Assembly: GCF_002874965.1 (NCBI RefSeq)
Contig: NZ_CP025624.1
Coordinates: 3,658,001-3,722,000 of the forward strand
Direction: 5' to 3'
Source: Pseudomonas sp. NC02
Lineage (GTDB): Bacteria > Pseudomonadota > Gammaproteobacteria > Pseudomonadales > Pseudomonadaceae
Length of the DNA: 64,000 bases
The translations under genes and the position numbers were made by a program. The notes under the pieces were generated by a model. That model had not been told where the DNA came from. It saw only the letters and a program-made list of their open reading frames with translations, and did no database searches. This document shows, one piece after another, positions 49,855-57,487 of the stretch (the first letter of the stretch is position 1; every line of letters starts with the position of its first letter).

Positions 49855-51486
49855 ATGATCAAAGCCAGCCTGCGTAGTCACCTGACCCTCTGGTTTGCCG
49901 GTTTGTCGCTGCTCACCCTGGTGAGCGTAGGGTTCTACGTTGGGCACATCGCTACCGAGCAACTGAAACTGGCCAGTGGCAATGCCTTGTTGAGCACTGC
50001 CCGCTCCACCGCCGCGCTATTGGCGGTGCAGCTGCGTGAACGCCAGCTCGAAGTGTCGCTGCTCAGCCGCGCACCGCTGTTCAGACGGGGCAACCTGGAC
50101 GATCCGGACATACTGACCTCCATGGAACAACGCACCCAGTCCCGCGCCGAGTACGCGTGGATGGGCGTCGCCGACACAGACGGGCGTGTGCGCCAGGCGG
50201 TGAATGGGCTGCTGGTCGACCAATCCGTAACGGCACGGCCCTGGTTCCAGGCCGGTTTGCAGGGCAACTACACCGGCGATCCCCACGAGGCGGTACTGCT
50301 TGCCAAGCTGCTGCCGGGCTCCAACGGTGAGCCCTGGCGCTTCATCGACTTTGCCGCACCGATTCGCAATGCCGGGGGCCAGGTGATCGGCGTACTGGGG
50401 GCTCACGCCCATTGGACGTGGGTGACACAAATTGTCGAAGCGGCCAAAGGCAATACGCCGGACATCGAGGCGCTGATCATCGACAACGACGGCAAGGTGC
50501 TCTACCCGGAACAACTGGCCGGCCAGCAACTGCCCCAGGACCGCCTGGCCAATGACACCGGCTGGTCGGTCGACAACGGCTACGTGACCAGCGCCGTGGC
50601 GGTGCCCAGCCCGTCGAATTCCAGCCTGACCTGGTACATCGTGATGCGCCAGCCGCTGGAAATCGCCCTGCACCCTGCCCGCGTATTGCTCTACAAACTG
50701 CTGCTGTTGGGCGTCATTGCCGCGGTGATTTTCGGCTTCGTGGCGTATTACCTGGCGTCGTACCTCAGCCGGCCCATCGAAGAACTCGCGCGTTCAGCCA
50801 AGCAGGTCCAAAACCAACAGCCTGGCGCGTATTTCCCTCAAGACCATTTCGTACTGGAAATCGCCCAGCTCGGGCGCTCCATCAAGGGCATGACCCAATC
50901 GCTGCTTGGCAAAGAGCGCGAGCTGCAGGACACCAATGCGTCCCTGGAAGCCACCGTCGCCCAGCGTACTGCCGCCCTCACCCAGGCCAATGCCGAGCTG
51001 TTGAACCTGGCCAGCCATGACGCCCTGACCGGCGTCTACAACCGTCGGCGCTTCGATGAAAAACTGGCGGAGTACAGCCTGCTGTTCCAGCGCAGCGGGC
51101 GCGCATTTGCCTTGCTGCTGATCGACGTTGATCATTTCAAGCGGATCAACGATACCCATGGGCATGCCGTCGGGGACGATGTACTGCGCCAGCTCGCGCA
51201 GTTGATTCAGGACGCCACCCGCGCCACCGACTTCGTCGCCCGTTACGGCGGTGAAGAGTTTGCGGTGCTGTTGCCGGAAATCGAAGCGCCGGACAGCCCG
51301 GATGTGGTGGCCGAGAAGATTCGCGCGGCAATTGCCGGAGCGTATTTCGAGACCGCTGGGCAGGTCACGGTGAGTATTGGCGTCGGGCTCGTTGAAGCGT
51401 CGGACAGCGACACCACAGTGCTGATCAAGCGTGCGGATCAGCAGTTGTATCGGGCCAAGTCGTCGGGGCGCAACCGCGTGGCGTGA
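49855..51486 (+). CDS. Diguanylate cyclase with dCACHE, HAMP and GGDEF domains
   Basis: A 543-residue membrane sensor. The N-terminal helix (LTLWFAGLSLLTLVSVGFYV) precedes a periplasmic double-CACHE ligand domain (about 45-275) with WFQAGLQGNYTGDPHEAVLL. The second helix is LLLLGVIAAVIFGFVAYYLA, followed by a HAMP, a coiled coil and a GGDEF domain (SHDALTGVYNRRRFDEKLAE). The active-site motif is GGEEF, and RATD five residues before it is an intact I-site. The cyclase presumably responds to an extracellular amino acid or organic acid. Confidence 0.92.
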   Translation: MIKASLRSHLTLWFAGLSLLTLVSVGFYVGHIATEQLKLASGNALLSTARSTAALLAVQLRERQLEVSLLSRAPLFRRGNLDDPDILTSMEQRTQSRAEYAWMGVADTDGRVRQAVNGLLVDQSVTARPWFQAGLQGNYTGDPHEAVLLAKLLPGSNGEPWRFIDFAAPIRNAGGQVIGVLGAHAHWTWVTQIVEAAKGNTPDIEALIIDNDGKVLYPEQLAGQQLPQDRLANDTGWSVDNGYVTSAVAVPSPSNSSLTWYIVMRQPLEIALHPARVLLYKLLLLGVIAAVIFGFVAYYLASYLSRPIEELARSAKQVQNQQPGAYFPQDHFVLEIAQLGRSIKGMTQSLLGKERELQDTNASLEATVAQRTAALTQANAELLNLASHDALTGVYNRRRFDEKLAEYSLLFQRSGRAFALLLIDVDHFKRINDTHGHAVGDDVLRQLAQLIQDATRATDFVARYGGEEFAVLLPEIEAPDSPDVVAEKIRAAIAGAYFETAGQVTVSIGVGLVEASDSDTTVLIKRADQQLYRAKSSGRNRVA

Positions 51487-51608
51487 CGGTGTAGTGCGTC
51501 ATGAGCCTTTCCAGAAAGCCACAACGCTCTTGATTAAATATCGACAGCCGCGCGCCCATGACCGTAATCTGCCCCACGAACGATGAACACAACGTATGCA
51601 GGTCATCA

Positions 51609-51785
51609 ATGGCTGAGGTGCTGGACCGTTTCGACCAATGGCTGGCTCGGTTCGGCAAGCGTTACGTTCATCTGGACTCGGGAGATGACGATTTCCAGGG
51701 CTTTATCATCGATGCTGAACAGGTCGCGGCAACCATCGAGCTGGCGCGTTTCGCCGGTATCAACGCCAGTCTTGAGAGTTTCTGA
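51609..51785 (+). CDS. Small hypothetical protein
   Basis: A 58-residue acidic protein, MAEVLDRFDQWLARFGKRYV to a C-terminal AGINASLESF, with no membrane segment or signal. AGG lies six bases before the ATG at 51609; an in-frame ATG at 51558 would extend it by 17 residues. It is 16 bases before the LysE gene. I do not recognise the family. Confidence 0.55.
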   Translation: MAEVLDRFDQWLARFGKRYVHLDSGDDDFQGFIIDAEQVAATIELARFAGINASLESF

Positions 51786-51801
51786 TTTCAGGTAAATATC
51801 C

Positions 51802-52422
51802 ATGTCCATCACCGACAACCTGCTCGCCTTCACCTTCGCCGCCACGTTGCTCACGTTGACGCCCGGACTGGACACGGCCCTGGTATTGCGCACTGCAACG
51901 GTGGAGGGCAAGCAACAAGCCTTGCGCGCCACCCTGGGTATCAATGCCGGCTGCCTGCTGTGGGGTGCAGCGGTGGCCTTTGGGCTGGGCGCGTTGATTG
52001 CCGTGTCCGAGGTGGCCTTCAACGTCTTGAAGTACTGCGGCGCGGCTTACCTGGCGTGGCTGGGCTTGAACATGCTGGTGCGTCCGCGCAGTTCGCTGGC
52101 GTCCGTCGAGGCCGATGGAAAGCCCGGCGCCAACTGGTTCCTGAAAGGCATGATGGGCAACGTCCTCAACCCCAAGATCGGGATTTTCTACGTGTCTTTC
52201 CTGCCGCAGTTCATTCCCCAGGGGCATCCGCTGGTGGCGTGGACGTTCGGGCTGGTGAGCATCCACGTGGTGATCAGCCTGGCCTGGGCACTGATACTGA
52301 TCGGTGCCACGCAGCCATTGGCCGGTGTGCTGCGGCGTGAAAAGGTGATCAAGTGGATGGACCGCACCACCGGCATGATATTCGTGCTGTTCGCGGCCCG
52401 GCTGGCCTTCAGCAAGCGCTGA
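51802..52422 (+). CDS. LysE-family amino-acid exporter (RhtB type)
   Basis: A 206-residue inner-membrane exporter with six helices. The RhtB/LysE start is FTFAATLLTLTPGLDTALVLRTA and the characteristic GMMGNVLNPKIGIFYVSFLPQF is present. It exports an amino acid such as homoserine, threonine or lysine. It is convergent with a TetR regulator, two bases apart. Confidence 0.9.
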   Translation: MSITDNLLAFTFAATLLTLTPGLDTALVLRTATVEGKQQALRATLGINAGCLLWGAAVAFGLGALIAVSEVAFNVLKYCGAAYLAWLGLNMLVRPRSSLASVEADGKPGANWFLKGMMGNVLNPKIGIFYVSFLPQFIPQGHPLVAWTFGLVSIHVVISLAWALILIGATQPLAGVLRREKVIKWMDRTTGMIFVLFAARLAFSKR

Positions 52423-52424
52423 AG

Positions 52425-53129
52425 TCAGCGCCGGTCCCGATGCCGTACCAGGCCTTCGAGGGTAAACCGCGCCTGCATCAGCACCACATCCCGCACCAGT
52501 TCCATTTCCTTCTGGCTCACTTCGGTCCAGTTCAAGGCGGAGAGCAGCTTGGGTTTCTGTACCCGAAACGCCAGGCCCTGGGTGAACAGCGCCATCGAGT
52601 GGATCACCGTGCGTTCGTCGTCAACGGCAAGGCCGGCAACGCGCGCGATCAGCAGGCGGATCACGTTGGCGATGCGCGCCTTGAAGCGTTCCTCGAACGC
52701 CATGGTCGCGCTTTCAGGGCAGAGCCCGGCTTGATGGCGATCAAGAAACGCCCGCCACGCGGTGGTCTGGGGACTGTCCTGGATCGTTGAAACCACCGCG
52801 CCGAGAATGCCCAGTGAGGCGTCGATCAACCTCTGATCGTCGACCCCGGGATCGGCCAGCGCACCTTCCGCGGCTTCAACGGTGGGCGCCATCTTCTGCC
52901 ACAACAGCGCGATCAAGTGCTCGACGCATTCCAGGTACACGCCTTCCTTGCCATCGAAGTAGTACTGGATCGCGGGCGCATTGACGCCGGCAGCATTCGC
53001 GATGTCTCGCGTGGACGCGCCGTCGTAGCCACGCTCGCCAAATACCTCGACAGCCGCCTCGATAATGCGTGCGCGGGTTTCTTCACCCCGCTGATAACCC
53101 CCTTCGGCGGCCGGTTTGTGTCGTGCCAT
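52425..53129 (-). CDS. TetR-family repressor of the efflux operon
   Basis: A 234-residue TetR regulator: ARIIEAAVEVFGERGYDGASTRDIANAAGVN leads into the helix-turn-helix, and QTTAWRAFLDRHQAGLCPES lies in the ligand domain, typical of the CerR/DUF1956-type C-terminus. It is divergent from the EmrAB-type operon, and the nested palindrome between them is the likely operator. GGAG lies six bases upstream of the ATG. Confidence 0.88.
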   Translation of the reverse strand: MARHKPAAEGGYQRGEETRARIIEAAVEVFGERGYDGASTRDIANAAGVNAPAIQYYFDGKEGVYLECVEHLIALLWQKMAPTVEAAEGALADPGVDDQRLIDASLGILGAVVSTIQDSPQTTAWRAFLDRHQAGLCPESATMAFEERFKARIANVIRLLIARVAGLAVDDERTVIHSMALFTQGLAFRVQKPKLLSALNWTEVSQKEMELVRDVVLMQARFTLEGLVRHRDRR

Positions 53130-53160
53130 GTGCCACTCCATTTTTTTAACGTAACCAAAA

Positions 53161-53212
53161 TATACCAGTTGACAAAAATTCGCGAAAAAACGAATTTATT
53201 CCAACTGATATA
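53161..53212. promoter_or_regulatory. Nested palindromic operator between TetR and emrA-like genes
   Basis: The outer arms TATACCAGTT (53161) and AACTGATATA (53203) and inner arms AAATTCG (53176) and CGAATTT (53191) are centred on nearly the same point. TTGACA (53169-53174) lies within and can serve as -35 for the efflux operon. The arrangement suits repression of both directions by the neighbouring TetR. Confidence 0.7.
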
Positions 53213-53228
53213 AAACTGGAGTGACTTG

Positions 53229-54341
53229 ATGTCCGCTGCACCTCCCTCTCCTCAGGTCATTCCTGAAACCACCGTCAACGGCCAACGTGGCAAAGCCCGA
53301 CGGATTCTACTGTCACTCGCCGGCGTGGCGCTGTTGGCCGGGCTGGCGTGGGGCGCCTGGTGGTGGCTCACCGGGCGCTTTATCGAGACCACCGACGACG
53401 CCTATCTGCAAGCCGACAGTATCAGCGTGGCGCCGAAAATCAACGGCTACGTCGCCGAGGTGCTGGTGGCCGACAACCAGAACGTGAAGCGTGGCGACGT
53501 GCTGGTGCGCCTGGATGCGCGCAAATACCAGGCAGTCAGTGACGAAGCCTCGGCGACGATTGCGGCCCGCGAGGCCGACTTTGCCAAGGCCCAGGCCGAC
53601 CTGGTCCAACAGGACTCGACCATCGCCGAAGCCCGCGCCCAACTGCAAGGCGCCCAGGCCGACGCCCAGCACGCGCAAACCGAAGTCGCACGTTATGCGC
53701 CGCTGGCGCGTTCCGGGGCCGAGCCGGAAGAACGCCTGGCGCAGCTCAACAACCAGCTCGCCCAGGCCCGCAGCACCGTGGCCGCCAAGCAGGCCGCGTT
53801 GCGCTCCAGCCAGACCCGCTACGGCACCCTCGAAGCCCAGCTCAAGCAAGCCCAGGCGCAACTCGGCGTGGCCAAGGCCAGCGAAGCCCAGAGCCAGCTG
53901 GACGTGGACGACGCGGTGATTCGCAGCCCGCTCGATGGCCGCGTCGCTGATCGCGGTGTACGCGTCGGCCAATACGTGCAGCCGGGCACACGCTTGTTGA
54001 CCGTGGTGCCGGTGAGCGCGATCTACCTGACCGCCAACTACAAGGAAACCCAGATCGGCGAGATGCGCGCCGGGCAGGCCGTCACCGTGCATGTGGACGC
54101 ACTGCCAGGCCATGATATTCAGGGCCATATCGACAGCCTGTCCCCAGGCACCGGCGCACAGTTCGCGTTGCTGCCGCCGTCCAACGCCACCGGCAACTTC
54201 ACCAAGATCGTGCAGCGGGTGCCGGTGCGGATTTCCCTGGATGTACCGGATAACGACGTGCGCCAGGCACTGGTGCCCGGCTTGTCCGCCACCGTGGAAG
54301 TCGACACCCGCACCCACAAGGCAGACGCCAACCATGGCTGA
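53229..54341 (+). CDS. emrA: HlyD/EmrA-family membrane-fusion protein
   Basis: A 370-residue periplasmic adaptor for MFS-type drug efflux. One membrane anchor (about residues 26-46, LLSLAGVALLAGLAWGAWWW) precedes the lipoyl halves (SVAPKINGYVAEVLVADNQN and DAVIRSPLDGRVADRGVRVG) and a long coiled coil rich in Gln/Ala, ending in a beta-barrel domain. It overlaps emrB by eight bases. The ATG at 53229 has GGAGTGACTTG before it. Confidence 0.9.
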   Translation: MSAAPPSPQVIPETTVNGQRGKARRILLSLAGVALLAGLAWGAWWWLTGRFIETTDDAYLQADSISVAPKINGYVAEVLVADNQNVKRGDVLVRLDARKYQAVSDEASATIAAREADFAKAQADLVQQDSTIAEARAQLQGAQADAQHAQTEVARYAPLARSGAEPEERLAQLNNQLAQARSTVAAKQAALRSSQTRYGTLEAQLKQAQAQLGVAKASEAQSQLDVDDAVIRSPLDGRVADRGVRVGQYVQPGTRLLTVVPVSAIYLTANYKETQIGEMRAGQAVTVHVDALPGHDIQGHIDSLSPGTGAQFALLPPSNATGNFTKIVQRVPVRISLDVPDNDVRQALVPGLSATVEVDTRTHKADANHG

Positions 54342-55914
54342 AGCCATCTTGACGGAAGTGCCCGCGGACAAACCGCGCAACGCTTCGCTGACCGACTGGA
54401 TCGCAGTCGCCGCCGGCTCGCTGGGCGCCTTGCTGGCGACCCTGGACATCTCGATCACCAACTCGGCGCTGCCGCAGATCCAGGGCCAGATCGGCGCGAC
54501 CGGTACCGAAGGCACGTGGATCGCCACCGGTTACCTGATGTCGGAAATCGTCATGATTCCCCTCGCCGCCTGGCTGACCCGGGTATTCGGCCTGCGCCGG
54601 TTCCTGATCGGCACCGCGTTGATGTTCACGTTTTTCTCGATGTTCTGCGGGCTCTCCTCAAGCCTCGGCGCGATGATCGCCGGGCGTATCGGCCAGGGTT
54701 TTGCCGGCGGCGCGATGATCCCGACCGCGCAGACCATCGTGCGCACCCGCCTGCCTGCCCATCAGTTGGCAATCGGCACCACGATGTTCGGCATGACGGT
54801 GATCCTCGGTCCGCTGCTGGGCCCGGTGATTGGCGGATGGCTCACGGAAAATATCAACTGGCGCTGGTGCTTCTTCATCAACCTGCCCGTCAGCATCACC
54901 TTGATCACCTTGCTGATCACCGGCCTGCCCAGCGACCGCATGAACCTCCAGCAATTCATCAAGGCCGACTGGCTGGGCATCATTGGCCTGGCCATGGGCC
55001 TGAGTTCGCTCACCGTGGTGCTGGAAGAAGGCCAGCGCGAACACTGGTTCGACTCGCAGTTGATCATCTGGTTGAGCATCACGATGGTGATCGGCTTCTT
55101 CCTGATTGCCGTCGGGCAAGTCCGCTCGAGTACGCCGATCCTGCGCCTGCAACTGGTGCTCAACCGCAGCTTTGGCAGCGTGCTGCTGATCGCCACGGCG
55201 GTCGGCGCCGGGCTGTATGGCACGGCGTACCTGGTGCCGCAGTTCCTCGGCATCCTGTCGGGCTATAACGCGCAACAGTCGGGTTCGATCATGTTGCTGT
55301 CGGGGATTCCGGCGTTCCTGCTGATGCCGATCCTGCCGCGAATGCTTGGCCGCCTGGACCTGCGGATGATGGTCGGCGTGGGTTTGTTGATGTACTGGGC
55401 CAGCTGCTTTCTCGACACCCAGCTCACCGCCCAGAGCGTCGGCCATGATTTCTACTGGTCGCAGATCCTGCGGGGCTTCGGGCAGATCCTGGTGATGATG
55501 CCCCTCAGCCAACTGTCGATGCGCTCGGTGGAAACCCGCGATGCGGGTGACGCGGCCGGGCTCTACAACATGTCACGCAACCTCGGCGGCACCTTGGGGC
55601 TGGCGCTGCTCGGCGTACTGATGGACCGGCGCAGCCACTTCCACGACGACATGTTGCGCGAAGGCATCCAGGCCAACACCCAGTTGACCCAGGATCAAAT
55701 GGCGAGCGATACCGCCAGCTACCTGGCGCAAACCGGCGACCCGTCCACCGCCTCGCTGCAGGCCCTCAGTCATCTGGCCAACGACATCGCCCAACAAGCG
55801 GCGGTGATGGCCTACAACGACGCGTTCTACGTGCTGGGACTCGCCATGCTGGCGTGCCTTCCCCTGATCTTCATCCTGAAAAAGCGCGCGGCGCAGGCAG
55901 GCCAACGAACATGA
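54334..55914 (+). CDS. emrB: EmrB-type MFS multidrug transporter (DHA2, 14 helices)
   Basis: A 526-residue inner-membrane proton-driven exporter: LATLDISITNSALPQIQGQI (DHA2 motif D1), GTWIATGYLMSEIVMIPLAA, and IVRTRLPAHQLAIGTTMFGM. With EmrA and the outer-membrane factor it forms a tripartite pump for hydrophobic compounds. It overlaps emrA by eight and the downstream OMF by four bases, so all three are one translation unit. Confidence 0.92.
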   Translation: MAEAILTEVPADKPRNASLTDWIAVAAGSLGALLATLDISITNSALPQIQGQIGATGTEGTWIATGYLMSEIVMIPLAAWLTRVFGLRRFLIGTALMFTFFSMFCGLSSSLGAMIAGRIGQGFAGGAMIPTAQTIVRTRLPAHQLAIGTTMFGMTVILGPLLGPVIGGWLTENINWRWCFFINLPVSITLITLLITGLPSDRMNLQQFIKADWLGIIGLAMGLSSLTVVLEEGQREHWFDSQLIIWLSITMVIGFFLIAVGQVRSSTPILRLQLVLNRSFGSVLLIATAVGAGLYGTAYLVPQFLGILSGYNAQQSGSIMLLSGIPAFLLMPILPRMLGRLDLRMMVGVGLLMYWASCFLDTQLTAQSVGHDFYWSQILRGFGQILVMMPLSQLSMRSVETRDAGDAAGLYNMSRNLGGTLGLALLGVLMDRRSHFHDDMLREGIQANTQLTQDQMASDTASYLAQTGDPSTASLQALSHLANDIAQQAAVMAYNDAFYVLGLAMLACLPLIFILKKRAAQAGQRT

Positions 55915-57332
55915 TTTATCGCTCACTTCCCTTGCTCTTCACCGTCGGCCTGCTGACGGCGTGTACCGTGGGGCCGGACTACCAGGGCGCGCCGGATGCC
56001 GCGCCAAAGACCCTCGCGGCCGGGCGCTTGCCCCACGCCGACATAGGCCTGCCGCGCACACCCGCGGTCGCCCAGTGGTGGCAAGCCCTGGGCGATCCGC
56101 AGCTCAACCAATTGGTGGCCCAGGCCCTGCAAAACAGTCCGGACATGGCGACCGCCCAGGCGCGCCTCAAGCAATCGCGAGCCAGCCTGAGTGGCGCCAA
56201 CGCCAACGCCCTGCCCAAGATCACCGGCGATGCAGCGATGCTGAAGCTGCGCTCCCCCGACACCTCGGCGCTGGGTGGCAGCAGTGGCGGTGGTCGCGGG
56301 CCATTGAGCCTTTACCTCGCCGGCTTTGATGCCAGCTGGGAGGCCGACCTGTTCGGCGGCACCCGGCGTGCAATCGAGGCGGCCCAGGCGGAAAACGACG
56401 CCTCGCAGGCGCAACTGGCCGATGCCCAGGTGCAACTGGCAGCCGAGGTGGTGCAGACCTATGCCGACGTGCGTGACCAGCAGGCGCGACTGGCGCTGGT
56501 GGACGCCAGTGTCGAGATTGAGGAACAGGCGCTGGACCTGACCCAGCAGCGACGCAGCCGTGGCGTGGCCTCGCAGTTACAGCTGGAGCAGGTCCTGACA
56601 CAGGCCGAAAACACCCGGGCCCAACGCCTGCCGCTGCAAGCGTCAATCGTCGAGGCGATTGACCAGTTGAACCTGCTCTGCGGCCTGGAACCGGGCGAGT
56701 TGGACGCGAGCCTCAACACTCCCCGCGCCCTGCCCGCTATCCCTAGCCAGGTGCCATTTGCCGACCCGGCGGCGATCCTGAAAGCACGCCCGGATATCCG
56801 GGTGGCCGAGCGCCAACTGGCTTCCAGCAACGCGCAGATCGGCGAGAAAACCGCCGACTGGTTTCCCAAGCTCAGCCTGATGGGCGACTTGTCGTTCTCG
56901 GCGGCCGATCCCGGGCACCTGGCGCGCAAGGACAGCGGCACCTGGCTGCTGTTGCCGCGGCTGACCTGGAACGCATTGGATTTCGGCCGGGTGGCGGCCA
57001 GTGTCAAAGGTGCGGAAGCCGGGCGCGACGAGGCCCTGGCCCATTACAAAAGCGTGGTGTTGAGTGCGTTGCGTGATGCGGATGTGGCCCTGGCGCGGTA
57101 TGGCAACCAGCGGCAGAACGTGGTGCTGCTGCGTAACGTGGAATCTTCGGCAGTACGGGCCGCGGACCTGACGCGCCAGCGTTATAAGGCAGGTACGGCG
57201 AGCACGCTGGATTGGCTGGACGCGGAACGTACGCGGTACCAGGCGCAGGAAAGCCGGATTTCCGGGGATGCGCTGTTGCTCAAGGACTTTGCGTCATTGC
57301 ACAAGGCGCTGGGGTTGGGATGGACGTTGTGA
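55911..57332 (+). CDS. Outer-membrane factor lipoprotein (NodT/OprM family)
   Basis: A 473-residue outer-membrane efflux channel. The lipobox LLTAC (Cys18) marks an N-terminal lipid anchor, followed by the NodT start VGPDYQGAP and VAQWWQALGDPQLNQLVAQAL. Two OEP repeats have the helical hairpins typical of TolC (AQLADAQVQLAAEVVQTYAD and YKAGTASTLDWLDAERTRYQ). It completes the EmrAB-type tripartite pump. A REPIN follows the stop. Confidence 0.9.
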   Translation: MIYRSLPLLFTVGLLTACTVGPDYQGAPDAAPKTLAAGRLPHADIGLPRTPAVAQWWQALGDPQLNQLVAQALQNSPDMATAQARLKQSRASLSGANANALPKITGDAAMLKLRSPDTSALGGSSGGGRGPLSLYLAGFDASWEADLFGGTRRAIEAAQAENDASQAQLADAQVQLAAEVVQTYADVRDQQARLALVDASVEIEEQALDLTQQRRSRGVASQLQLEQVLTQAENTRAQRLPLQASIVEAIDQLNLLCGLEPGELDASLNTPRALPAIPSQVPFADPAAILKARPDIRVAERQLASSNAQIGEKTADWFPKLSLMGDLSFSAADPGHLARKDSGTWLLLPRLTWNALDFGRVAASVKGAEAGRDEALAHYKSVVLSALRDADVALARYGNQRQNVVLLRNVESSAVRAADLTRQRYKAGTASTLDWLDAERTRYQAQESRISGDALLLKDFASLHKALGLGWTL

Positions 57333-57357
57333 CAAATAACCCGAGTGACCACTGACC

Positions 57358-57453
57358 TGTGGCGAGGGGGCTTGTCCCCCGTTGGGCTGCGCAGCGGCCC
57401 CAAAAAAGAGGGACTGCTACGCAGTCCAACGGGGGACAAGCCCCCTCGCCACA
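57358..57453. repeat. REPIN, covariant arm type
   Basis: Arms TGTGGCGAGGGGGCTTGTCC continuing CCCGTTGGGCTGCGCAGC occur inverted around a short centre containing AAAAAAGAG. Compared with GGGAGCTTGCTCCC in other copies, the stem here is GGGGGCTTGTCCCCC, so both sides changed together and base pairing is preserved. It lies between the convergent efflux operon and the YcaO-type gene. Confidence 0.85.
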
Positions 57454-57487
57454 ACAAGCCCTCTCACCACAGGTACGGTGTCAGCTT

